A stretch of DNA of 64,000 bases, taken from positions 17,887,001 to 17,951,000 of the forward strand of contig NC_092566.1 of the NCBI RefSeq assembly GCF_037975245.1. Reading direction: 5' to 3'. The stretch is from Apostichopus japonicus. Lineage: Eukaryota; Echinodermata; Holothuroidea; Aspidochirotida; Stichopodidae. The translations under genes and the position numbers were made by a program. Position 1 is the first letter of the stretch. Each line of letters begins with the position of its first letter. The notes under the pieces were generated by a model, which ran no database searches, was not told the DNA's origin, and saw only the letters and a program-made list of their open reading frames with translations. Shown here piece by piece: positions 21,601-34,210 of this stretch.

Positions 21601-21993
21601 AAAGCAACTAATTGGGATGCTACACACAATATACAAGTAAAAGCTATACCATTGTATCATTTTGCAATTCGTTTAAACGGTCTTTGAGGTTCGAAATGTA
21701 TCTGGGTCATAAAACATTGAAATATTGAGCAAGCTTGTTGGTTGGGAATGAATTAACTCTTTTCATGTTTATACTCTCTTTTCCTTTCAATATGAAGCAA
21801 ATAAGAACAATAGCTTACGATGCGACGCATTTAAATATACTTCTTTGTTTTCCAAGAGCATGAAGGATCCAGAATACAGAAATCATCAAACTTGTCCCAT
21901 TTCTTGATAGGTACGATAAAAAGTGATATCGTTTCTATTAAAAACTAAAAGGGATTCAAGTAAAACAGAAAATGTTTGTTAGGTTCATTGATG
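18686..21993. other. Intergenic: GST promoter side and 3' flank of the UBAN gene
   Basis: The 5' flank and unidentified promoter of the minus-strand GST (18686 onward), and the 3' UTR of the minus-strand UBAN gene below 21994. A 176-bp-offset duplication is listed at 20646-20995. No coding exon was recognised. Confidence 0.5.
20646..20995 (+). repeat. Direct duplication, two copies offset by 176 bp
   Basis: The segment starting 'agcatcaaatattagcgtgc' at 20664 recurs at 20840 and runs on through TTATGTTTACTAAC and 'aggcctatacctgatttgag'. The second copy lacks about 33 bp after TTACTAAC. The frame at 20578-20766 crosses copy 1 only and is not preserved in copy 2, so it is not taken as a gene. 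Confidence 0.75.
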
Positions 21994-24900
21994 TCAATCT
22001 TCTATTTCATGGTAAACGTGATTGCCTTCTTCTCGTTCCTCTTCGTATGTGTTTGTTCTTCTCTGGTCTCTTGTTGCTCGTTGCTGTGAAATTTTCAAAA
22101 GGGAAAGGGGATAGTTAAGGTTCACTCGGGATATAAAAACAAAGTTGATCACAGTGCTACATAAATATCATATCACCATATCATGAATATTAAGGAAGAC
22201 GTTTTCGACAACAAAACATAATAATATGAAGCGAAACTTTTACTATATAGGCCCCATTCTGATCACGTATTAGGACGCAAGAGGGATCAGGCTCTTTGAG
22301 AAAACAAAGCACACCCGGACGCGATCATATTTGATCAACGTCGACGTACGCATTACGCAAGTGCGAAAAGGCCACCAGGGTTATTTCCAAATCTATATAG
22401 CTAGTTGTATAGGATTACAGTGCGCGTCATCTCCCATCGGTCAGTGTTTATTTATGGAAGAGACAAGTTGAAGTAACCAGGGATTTCGGGTCGCTTACAG
22501 CCGGAACGTTGACGTGTAAAATTTGGATCACCAATACGGAGATCACGCTTGCAGGACCCTCTCTTGCCCTATATATCGAACCATCACACTACAAAGCTGG
22601 TTGCCATTGGGGCCTTTCATATCCCTTTCGTTTTCGAATGTGAATCCAGAGAGCCGTTTGTTTATCTGGTCTTGTTTTTTTCTTTCATCCACAGATTCCT
22701 AGGGACAGTGAAAAATGTTCGCAGGGACCACCAGACGCATAGGACGTACTAATAATGACCCGCAGGTTTGTATGCTTGTTTTTTGCATACAATGTTACTC
22801 TCACGGTTGTTCTGACTGGCTGACACCGTTTTTATGTCAGTAATATTTTGGCGGGTCCATTAGCCTTTGTGGGCCCCAATCATTTCCGCTGACTTCTTGC
22901 ATGTTTCTTTTGACCCCTAGGGGCCCGCAAACCCCGGGCTTGAGAAAGATCGCCTTAGATTACTTATCGAAAACTTAGACCTTTTGACAGTAAATGTTTT
23001 CAAATAAAGAGGGCAAAAAAGTCATTCGGTATATTCGTTACCCTTTGTAAAGCCGCTACTTCATCTGGGCTCATATATTCAAGAACAGCCCCTTCTTGCT
23101 CTTTCTTTTTCTTTTGCTTACTGCTAAACAAAGCTGCCACATTCTTCGATTTTTTCTTAGTAGCAGGCTGGAATAAAAATAAAAATAAACACAATTTCAC
23201 AGGGAATTAACGGTCTGTGCATCGACACAAATAAAGAAAAGTTTTGAAACTGAATGTAAACGACATGAGCATCACTTACGCTTACATCTGTCATACATCT
23301 GTACAGTAGTCACTATACAGATATATACAAAAGAGACGTGTTAGCCTATAGAGTGTACACAATATTAAACATAACGTCAGTCATTCATAATGGGTTAAAG
23401 GGGGTAAACTCCGTGTTGAAATGATTGATACCGCAAAATAGATTAGTTTTAATATAGATTTGTGGTTGGTGAGCCAAAAAGAAAAAAAACTTCAGAATAT
23501 TGTTTGTTCCTAACAAACAAGTCAACTTATCTTGGAGTTGACAGTGCAAACAAGAAAGACCGATTGGGTGTATTGATATATAACAAAGCAGACACTGTAT
23601 TTGTTTGTAGTTTATACCTGCAGGGTCCATAGTGTACAAAACTGTTCATTCTTATTAAATGGGTTTCATACTCACCTCGCTCTGTTGATGCAGTAGTAGT
23701 TTGGTATTTTCTAATTCCTTCTTCAGTTTGTCTATTTCCCCGAAGGCCCTTTCCCTGTCCTGCCTCTCACGGTTAAAGTCCTCCTTGAACTGATTTACCT
23801 GTGTAAAATGCAGCGTAAATGCAGAGTAAAAATGAAAAGGAACCGCTATGAGGCTCGAATATATGTGTAACGTTTATCATTGCAGATCGATAATGCAAGC
23901 ATATTATAATGGAGATATCAGCAACATCAGTGTGGTATAAAAAATATGTATATGTTGGAGATGTTTATTAACTGGATAAATTTTATCAATTTAAAAGCAG
24001 ACGATAGACTATGACTTATAGTTCTTGACATTCTACAACAAACGATATTGCACCATGATGGTGAATTTATCACTGCAACGTAATATGGCAATTTTCTCCT
24101 GATGAAATGCTTTAATTCAATTCTTAGTCCCCTTGACTTTTGGAGGAACAGTAATGTAAGTTGACAAACTGTGCATATTTGCAGGAAGTTTTCTAAAACC
24201 TTGTTTTGGTTATATTTGCTCTATATTTGACTTTGTTACGATCAGAAACGTCTAACTCTGTGTCCAAATAAACATTAAACTTTAGAGCATTTCGGAGTTT
24301 ATTGTGAAAAATGAAATTGATACATGTTACGAATTCCAATACGGTATACTCCATTGATAAATTATATACTCAACAGTCAACGTAAACTGGTCAGTTCTTA
24401 TTTCTCATTATTCAAAGTCTTACCTGTTCTTGGAGGATAAAAATGGCATCAGTAGTATTGTCTGTCGTTCGTGTTGCCCCTTCGTTACTATCGGTAGGAC
24501 TACACGTCCCGGTTGATACACCGCTATCTGGATTATCTGGTTTCGATTTTGTGAATTCCTCCTTTTCCGCCTCCGTCAAATCTTCTTTATCCATGGCGCT
24601 TTCAACATTTCGTAGTGGATGAGAAAGGTTCGTACTAGTGCTACTTGTGGTTCCATTACTTTTTGCTTCACCGTGTCTCGATCTCTTATCCTCTGCCAAC
24701 GTCAACTCGTCAATTTCCTAATTGAAAGAAACAACATTCCTTTCAACAGCCAGTGCTTGAATGTGTGAATAGGCGCGAATCCATGGCGGGTGTATAGCCC
24801 CCCCCCCCTCCCCATCCCTGTTCTTATTCTTTCGATCCCACAAAATGAGTACAGTAGTCTTTTAATGCCAAGTTGTGTTTAGTCAAGCTAATGAATGTTG

Positions 24901-27900
24901 GTAACAGTTGAAACTGTTTGAGGTATAGCGCACGCTTATAGTGTACTTGACGGGTTATGAATATATTTCAAATGACGTGGAATAATTCAAATCACTCTCC
25001 TTACCAATTTCATTCTCTCCGTCTCTTTCTTCAAGTCTTCTTTCTCCTTGATGAGACCCTTAGCTAGTTTTCGCACTTTCCTCTGTTCGGCTTCAAGTTG
25101 CTGATTTCTAACCATAATGTTGTTATTTTCAGATTGTATCTCTTCCACTTTGTCCTGTCATGTTTGAAGATCAAAAAAATATATCAAAGATAATTGGAAA
25201 GGTAGGTTATGACGCCCCGATCTTGTTTTCCATGCTTTCTGACTTCGTTACATTTTAAAGTGTTCTCCTGTTTCTTAAGATAAAATTGATAAACTTTAAA
25301 TTGATCAGCTATAATATTTTATGAATGATGAAGTGTTATATTAAAACCCCCCAATTTTTTGTAAAGCTTTTTGGTACCTAAGTTATCAACGACATGTGGA
25401 ACATACATAATATTGTATATGTATTCCATCAATAATTGGTATAGTTGGCTAAATAGCTGTATTACACATAGGCGTCCGAAAGAGAGGCAAGAGAGAAAGA
25501 GAGAAGGGACACTTGTCCCTGGAAAAGTAAGTAGTAAAAATAAGAATTAAAAAGATATATGCTCTCATCTCAAAATAGGGTTAATCGGTTTGATAGTTGA
25601 CCGATTAAATTATTATTTTATTTCATTGTTAACCGGTCAACTCTTTAATGGTTAATAAAGCTGAAGTTTGCTTGGCCCCTTTTGGATTGCATTGAAATGT
25701 ACAATCCAAAAACACTTATATTTATGTAACAGACATCGTAAATAAAGTTTAAATAAGCTGTAGAGGTGGAACAAATTTTTGCGTATCTGAATTGAGTAAT
25801 ATCAATATATTCACCTAACGTATTATATAATATTTATTGTAATGACAATTTACCTTGTGTTCTTTGATATCCGAATCGAGTTGAGCAATCCTGGTTTTGT
25901 ATTGTTGTTCGTGACTTGAAGCTTCGGCTTTGACGGAGTTCAGTTTCTCTTGAAGTTTCCTGACGGTTTCATCATTGGCATGCAGTTGTCGCAGATGAAT
26001 CTTAAGCTGGTCATTACTATAGTTACTCCATGCTTGGTTCGCATCGATAGCCTAATGAAACAATCGTTTATACAAATGTTACATAACCATTTCTCTTCAT
26101 CGGCTAGATTCATAGAATGTTCAAACAGTATACTGGGGACTTAGTGATGATAAAGGTATATCGGATAGAAGTACAAAATATACATTACAGGATATTCCAA
26201 TTAATTATTGCTGAAGTCGATTGCTTAACGAAAATTCGAGAAGTATTCTGCATCTTTAGGTCGAAACCACCAGGAAGGGTTATCCATCCAAAGTAAGTTT
26301 ACACTATCAGCCTAAAATCGAGGTAGAGAAAGTATACCGTGATTGGTTTCCAACAAACAGTGTAAAGAATAATGTCTCTCAAATATGATTGCTACGTTTG
26401 TTGCCACCGGAGTATCCCTTATCGTTATTTCACAAACCTAGTATACAACTTCGCATATCTCCTATCTATATACCAGGAACAACATTTACAATGTGATACA
26501 ACTCACAACATTGACTTTAATTGCTTACCTTTTTAAGTTGTTTCCTCATTTTTAACAGTTCTTCTTGTTGCCGTCTACTCGAATCTCCATCTGGGAGTTC
26601 ATGGTCCTGAATTAAATATTCAAAAATATGAATTGGTATAGATATATAGTTTTAAAAATGTTTGCATGACTTAAATTGTTATGAAAAAGGTTCTTTTCTT
26701 TGTAGACCAATCAAGGAAATAAGCAACGATAGTGGGTCACCTTTTTATCACAATACTTTCAAATATTCATTGTGATAAAAAATATATATGAGTGGCACCG
26801 TTTGGTTCAAATTCTCCAACTCTGATGGTTTCAGACCACAGGTCACACATATACAGATTATGTGTTCGTCAATTCAACACGATAGCACGTGCATGAATTA
26901 ATCACACACAGTTTGAAAATGAAACAACGACATGGTGCATTTAACTTGTGAACATACGAAAATCAGAACTTAGATAAACATGTTCATTACTTGAGAATAA
27001 GGTGTAGGCTAATTTAATTACCCATTGAAGGGTACATAATTTGAGTTATCCAGGTATGTGAACTTATTGCATAGCCTAGTCAAACTTATGTGAGTTTCGC
27101 AACCGAGGACGAAAGACAACTCTAAATGCGTAATGTATCTCGGTCATTTTTTGTCTATTTCCAGTGTAAGGTTATTTAAATAGGACGATTTGACCCAAAG
27201 AGTGGGAAGTTATTCAAGTTTCGATTCTGACAATGCAGGTATCATCTATGGAGTGAACGTTGCGTAAAATTGGACTATAGACTCCACTATATATGAAATA
27301 CAGGAATCGAGGAATTATAAACTATGGAACACGTTTCATTTCATTGCTATTCTGGACAGGTATATGCCTTTTCGTGTTCCGTATAATAAAATCTTAAAGG
27401 TAATGGTGCTCGTCCACATTTAATTCCACTTCAACTTCCATGAAGTTTCAGTGTACAAGTTGGTAAGTGTCAGTTGTACAGTATGCCAATATATATTGAA
27501 AATGCAAATAAAAAGTCATCTGTTAGTTCTGTAAAAAAGTAAAACATCCTTGAGTACCTTTTTCGATTGGGAACTGTCAGTCTCAGCTTTTCTACGTGGT
27601 TCACTTAACCTGTGGATCGATGAAAATGTAGGTAAAAGTTTATTCTGCGAATACTCAGATTATGATATAGTCTGATTATGATTGTTAACGATACTAGTGG
27701 TCGGCCCAGGGAGAATGTACATTCTTGTTCTTAATTTCCCCCTACCCCACCTCTCTCCCTCGCTCCATCCTTGTTCCAATGGGTATTACTTTCTAGAAAG
27801 AAGCCCACTAGTCGATATACGGAAATAACAAATGTCTGCCTACACATCCATAGGAGTCAGTTAAAAGAGTAACTCTTTCCTCTGTGAGAAGCTTGCTACG

Positions 27901-30900
27901 CAAGAGCAGTATTGAAAGTAGCTCTTGATGATGTCATGATGACGTCATGAATACTTTAGTACAGCCTTATCTGCGGATACAAGTCATTATTAATCTTGGA
28001 GTTTTCATCATTGATTCATCTAGGAATTAGTCTATAATATGAAAACTCGCATGATCAGACTGCAAAATTTTTTCATTTTTTTAGGGGGTGGGGGGAAGAA
28101 TAGTAATGATCACGAGGAACAGTGGGTAAAACATTACCTCTGTTTAACGTTCTTGTATTTGGCAAGTTCTTCTTCAAGATGAGCAACGGTTTCCTATTAA
28201 AAAAGCAAATAAAACTTAGAGTAAAACAACTGTTTCTTTATAATTATGTACTTCTAGCGTTATGAAAAAACATCGGGTAAATATGAATTGTACAAATGTT
28301 GAGATCGTTGAGGCATTTTTCAATAAATCCTGTTTCTAAGCGATAATGTCACTTCTTAAATATTTTTATTAAAGTGACACAAGTGAGCTTTCTTTGGCAT
28401 ATTCGGGAACTATTAAAATACAAAGGCATTTAAAACCACAACAAGATTGGATTCAATTGGAAAGGAGTAAACATATATCAATTATCTTCTTCAGGTATTT
28501 GACAATTTAATCCTAACAACGTTGTATCTTATGTGTCCACTATATTAGCTGGCTAGGTTTGCTTACCTAGTTTTTCATGATTCCAATCTTACACAAATTA
28601 GAGTGTCTAACGACGTTTCAATTTGGTAAGATTTTCTCCAAAGGTGAATAAAGAGCTTTGAAATGGCATGCGAATTAATTTGTTTCACTCATCGTGTTAC
28701 TAAAACCACTTTGTTATTTAATTAAAACTCTATTTTTTAATGTTTAGTTCATAGCCAAGAATTCTCGATTTATTCTGGAGTAAAGGATAAATGGTAAGCT
28801 TTAATCACCAACATTTTCTTTAAACTGTAATATACACCCTTACCTTCAACCTCTTATTTTCAATGTCCACCCGTAATATTTTCGGCAGAAAGTCTTTTAA
28901 GTTTGCCGAAAGAGATGAAATATCTTCTCCTGTCGAGAGGGTTGTGAGAGCATCAGTTAACTTTTGTATCTCAACGTTGGACTCCGCGTGTTTAGCTGAG
29001 GCCTGGTTAGAAAACAGAAATACCGTTTAGCGTTCATGAATGTCGGTACGGTAGCGCATGGGAGGCGTAACCGCAAACAATTCGCAAACGACCACAACGG
29101 TAATAATTCGAACTGAAAAGTCCAATTGTACGCATGTGAACAGAAATCTGAAAAGTCCAGAAGACTCGGACGGGCACAGAGTGAATTTACATATTGTATA
29201 CGTTTTAAGAACTTGCTATAATGACGAAGAGATGTAGTTTACTAGTTCAGTCTGTCCTCCTTGCTTCCTAAAACCACTTTAATACAAGAGCAGGAGCACG
29301 TCAAAGAGGTCAATCATATATTGCAAATAAAATATAAGTCAAATATATATTACTAATTCTCATTGTTCGTTTTTGGTTTTCATCGTTTTTCATTTATATA
29401 TTGTTTGACTTTGTCAGTTTTGCTTTGCGTCGTTTCGCTTATATAGTAATCCTAAACTTCGAATCGTAACTTACTTGCGATACATCAGTGTATATTTATA
29501 TTGTATTCTGCACATTTTGCATTCTTCGACATGTTATAATCGCAGCGTTTCAAACACAAAAAGGTTTACAAGAATATACTGTACATAATTAACAGTTAAT
29601 ATCTGCTTTGATACAACTTAATCTATCTACCTAAGATGATCATAATATCGCAGTAAAGAATATGCAAGAGTAATACGCTTTGATTTCCTCCTCTGAATAA
29701 AAAAAAAGGGAATTTCCTGTGAACCACATTTAGTATTCTTATTAGTAAGTTAAGCGTATAGATCAAGTTTATTTGATTACAGTTACTAGGAACCTAAATA
29801 TTTTGGTTGCGGTTGTCCTCATTTATATAGTCGGGATATGTGGTTTCCTGCTTGTTATCTCTCCTTCCTGTTAACGGGTAAACGTAAACATACGAAGTGT
29901 TTTGTAAATATGTATCGAGTTTTCTTCCTTTTGCTGTTTCGTTCTACTTTTACAAAAAAGCTTCGCTTTTAATTAAAGAAGTTTCCGATTAATGAGTAAG
30001 GTATAATAATTCCTTTTTGGAATATTAATATTACTCATTATTCGTGACAATCCGTACGTGCATTATTTGATTTAACAATATTTACAAGTTGTTCACTGTA
30101 ACTTCCTTGTCTCTGTGAAAGAGGAGTTTCTCTTTGTATTGCTTTTGTTGTTAAGAATTGTTAATCAACATAGATCAATTCTTATTTGGTAACGCTTAGT
30201 TGGAATTGAGAAACTCATTAAGGTTTGTAAATTTCCTCGTTGGATATATGAGCGGTGGTTTATTTCATGTCAGCGCTAGTCTAGTTTCAGCACCAATAAG
30301 AGAGTTAATATTGCCAAAAGAAAAGTTACTTTGTTAGACATTGTTATGCAAATGTATCGTAAAAGCCATGAAACGTCATGAAGTGTAACTATACATTGGT
30401 GCCAGAAATTAGTTATAGATATATTACACATAAACATGAGCTTCTTTTGTTCAAGCACGGCGATTAATAATCTGAAAATGTCAATACTTCAAAATTATAT
30501 TCTCTATAGTTAAACAAAAGTGATTTTTTTTTTTTCATCGGGCATATAAACATTGCAATGACATTTCGGGAGAAAAAGTTAAAGGCCTTTTTTTAGTCTA
30601 GTCTTTCGGTTAGCGTAATTGTGAGTGAATTATTACTACTATGTATTGTTATGGCTACTTTTAATGTCTCAATGTGTGTTTGCTAAATTTTAACTTCGAC
30701 CTATCCAGACTACTGCTCTAAAAGCTCAGTGAAAAAGACACCGTTCTATGCAATTTTCATATTAATAATCATTATTTGAATATGAGTTATCTGTCGTTAA
30801 ACATTTTTAGCTGAATAAAATTCGTCAGATTTTTTGAACGAGTCCGCAGATTCTACAAACTTCACTCAAATCGTGAAAGCCCCGCCCAACAGATCATGCG

Positions 30901-32096
30901 CCAATCAAATCTCTGTGTTTTTGTTTTGCTTACGGTAAATCGTTCTCGCAATAAGGGCAACATAATTTTTTTTTTTTTTTTTTCGATTTAGAGAGCTTTT
31001 CTCCATTAAACCCACCTGGTCAGAGTGCATATAGAATAAGAAACATTGAATATGGTTCGGAAGTTTGTTTTCCGAAATTCATCAGCAAACACGTATTGAG
31101 ACTTTAAAACCCAATTCTCAAAAGTTCTTGTAAAACTCAGAAACTAACACAATTTACCTGAGGTAAAAGTTCAACTTCGGGTGGAAGTGATAGCTTTGGT
31201 GAATCTGGTCGGTCTAGAGTTGAATCTCGGGCTGCCTTTTGTTTTATTTCTCTTTTTCCGGCAGGTCCTTTAAAAAATGAAGACAATTTAGGAGAACCAG
31301 TTTAAAAGGAAGATAGACAAGTTGACAACATGCGTAAGTCTGTGGTATTGAAATATGTTTCACAAAGACTAGTAATATGTTGTTGCTCTCATAAGCAAAC
31401 AGAAAAAAAAAGTGTTTACAGATAGTTTTTTGTTTTATATATCATTCACTAAAGAAATGTTTAACATGGATATTTAGGGTAGTCGGTACATCACGGCTGG
31501 TGTTCAGTTTTATATCGGTACCAATTTTCTGATCACTTATGTGTGAATTTACATGCGAATGTTCCGTATCAACAATATCAACAACTGATAATAGTTTGTC
31601 GCCTTTCAACATAAAGAAAAATCCTGTCATTTCCAATGTTACTTATTTTATTTATTAACGATCAGGAACTTCTTTTCTATATCTGGCGTAAGGATCTGCG
31701 TAATATGACTAAGCAAATGTTAGCGTTGTCTCGAAGTTGTGAAGTAGTTCGCAATCAGGTTGACGCAAACCCTTTAATCATAATTTATAACTTTTACATG
31801 TTTCTTTTCTTTCATTTTTTACCTTTCACTTTCCTCTCTTGTTTTGAATCCAGACCGATCGAGGCTGCCGCTGCTTTGGAGCTCTGACCAATGGCCACTT
31901 CGGTCTCGTTGGCGACAGTAATTTGTGTTTGTTTCCCTTGATCGTCAACACAAGTTAGCCTTTCCTCTCCAGTCGTTTTAATAAGTATGACGTTATTTGA
32001 TACTCGCGCTACGCTATCGACTCCTCGTAATAAAAGCAGATTCGTGTCCGTTCGTTCTCCGATGTTTTGCGTCCTCACGTCTTTACCTGTTGACAT
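21994..32096 (-). CDS. UBAN-domain coiled-coil protein, TNIP/ABIN-like (569 aa)
   Basis: Twelve minus-strand exons: 32096-31823, 31267-31158, 29002-28844, 28193-28138, 27609-27558, 26606-26529, 26051-25854, 25154-25005, 24717-24424, 23798-23676, 23167-23042 and 22083-21994 (TGA). They total 1710 bp, with GT/AG junctions and compatible phases. The middle is charged coiled coil. Exon 7 has a NQAWSNYSNDQ segment comparable to the AHD1-type N-x-x-W of ABINs. Exons 9-10 join to LQEQVNQFKEDFNRERQDRE, the UBAN (D-F-x-x-E-R-x-D-R-E) that binds linear/K63 ubiquitin in ABIN, optineurin and NEMO. The C-terminus is Lys-rich, then YMSPDEV, then a tyrosine tail (TYEEE, VYHEI). No zinc finger follows, unlike optineurin and NEMO, so TNIP/ABIN is the closer type. 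Likely a cytosolic modulator of NF-kB/innate signalling (inference). The ATG at 32096 begins MSTGKDV; the frame stays open upstream to a possible acceptor near 32112, so another 5' exon is possible. Confidence 0.85.
25155..25853. other. Introns of the UBAN gene: nothing recognised
   Basis: This and the other introns between 22084 and 31822 (the longest are 26607-27557, 29003-31157 and 25155-25853) are AT-rich and show no exon-like frames or long repeats by eye. Small tracts include a poly-T at about 30968-30983 and short purine runs. Confidence 0.45.
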
Positions 32097-32682
32097 ATTA
32101 TCATCTTCATAGTCTCTGCGGATGCAAATAAGCAATATTTCTTTTACTTCTTATATTTTGACGGAATGATGGCCGTGTCGTCTTCATAAATGGAAGTTAC
32201 TGGATTACCAAGACCATTAAGTTATATGCGTCATAATAACTAACTTCATTAAATAACTGGATGGAAACCAAAAAATTCTTTTAATATTTCCTAAAATATC
32301 ATATTTAAAAGAATATTAAAAATTTGTCAAGGACAAAGGATTGTGGGATGTCCTCCATGAGTGCAACCGTACTTGCATAAAGCGTTAAATATGTACTACC
32401 ACTGAGTTATAAAAAATATTTAAAAAATGAAAGAATTATAACATGGAGGTATGCATAACGTCACCTTCGATTTTGCTTAAGGGAGCATACCAATAATTTA
32501 ACATTTTCTTAAAAAGGTAATTCCTTGAATATCGAAGTGACGATTTAAACATTAGCCGATAAACAAACAGATTCTTTCTAAGGTTATCTTTTAAAACAGG
32601 TAAGTTCCCTTATACTTTACTTTGAATACATTTTTCGTGATTTCGTGACGCCTCAAGTCTTCCAGTTATTGTCCTCATCCAT

Positions 32683-32772
32683 ATCAACCATGCATATCAA
32701 CCATGCATATCAACCACGCATATCAACCATGTCCACCATATCAACCACATCAACTATATCAACCATATCAAC
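32683..32772 (+). repeat. Minisatellite of 'atatcaaccatgc' type
   Basis: About seven imperfect 9-13-bp units built on CATATCAACCATG, decaying to 'catatcaac' and 'tatatcaac' at the right end. Confidence 0.7.
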
Positions 32773-33992
32773 TGTTGGATGTTTAACTGCATATTTTGAA
32801 TGTTGATTTGCTTGTCAAACTTTAATCTAATTTTATTGTAATCATTTAAATCGCCGTATACTTTTCTCTTTCTAAGAAAATATGTAGCCTATTTTTGCTG
32901 ACAGTCATATTTATTTGCTTAAAATTAACTTTAATTTATAACACTTAAATAACTTCTTCATATTTTTAATGGAATATATATTATTATTGTATCTAACACA
33001 AAAGTTTGGTTTGCTCCAAATTTGATATATGAACTTGACTTTATGTTTTAAAATCATTTGCACTGGCGTTCGAATGATATCGAGCATCCGAAATCCATTT
33101 GCGGCTGGGTTATTCTCTCTTCTTTTTCTTACTGATTTTTAATGGAATTCAAACTCACATGATTAATTTGAAATATGTCTTTCCTTTTGTTTTATAGAAG
33201 TAAAGAAGGGTGTTGCCCGTGGGGGAGGGGGAGGGGTGGGTAATGATATCCACATATCAATCCAAGTGAGTACTCGTTGCGATACATATACAGGGATACA
33301 GTGGACGCCTTCGTCGTATCTATAACTGAGTTCTAACCTATGGAGGGATTCAAATGGACGACCACTATTGATTGAATATTCGCTTGACCCAGGATGTAGG
33401 TAAACTCATATTGTTTGAAATCAATTGATAGGATGAGTCCAACTTTTGTACAAATAGCAAGCGACGAGCAATTTCTAAATATAGTTGTTTTTTACAGAGG
33501 TGACCGTGTCATGTTACTGAAGTAGGTAATTTTGTATTCCTGTTTTACTTTTGATTTACCGGTAAAACGAATCTAAACCAATGCGGGTATATTCTGTGGT
33601 ATATGAAAATCATTTATCAGTGGTCTAATAGCAAAAACACTCCACAATAGAATGAAGGAAATGCAAAATGTACTTCAAATTATATCAAATTTTATAGTGT
33701 CTTGTAAATGTCTTCGATTGAGACAGCAATGTTTATGACGTTCTATTGGCTTCAATACTGTTTGAAATGTCTTCATGAAGTCCATTATGAAGTATATCAG
33801 TTATAAACAAATCTGTGATAAAAGAATAGAAACGTGCTGGTCCTCATGTACAGAAAGTAACAATAATGGTTGTAATAATATGATATGCGGTATGCGATAA
33901 AATGACATTATGTGATATATACTAGTAAGATATCTGATAAATAAACAGACCTACGCGATGCACGCTCTAATAATATTGAAACAACATCCTAC

Positions 33993-34210
33993 AATATATT
34001 GCATGATATACGATAAACGTTACACGATCTAGGTTACCGTATATTAACATTATACCGTACACTATATGAATATTATCATTTTGCATAAAAAAACTGCATA
34101 TATATTGCATGATATACGATAAACGTTACACGATGTCGATTACTGTATATGAACATATTACCGTACACTATATGTATATTATCATTTTGCATTAAAAAAA
34201 AACTGCACCT
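33993..34210 (+). repeat. Two-copy ~106-bp direct repeat
   Basis: TTGCATGATATACGATAAAC begins at about 33999 and 34105 and is followed in both copies by 'gttacacgat', 'tatatgaaca/taacatta', 'accgtacactatatg' and 'tattatcattttgcat' with a poly-A run. A local tandem duplication. The minus-strand frame here is incidental. Confidence 0.75.
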
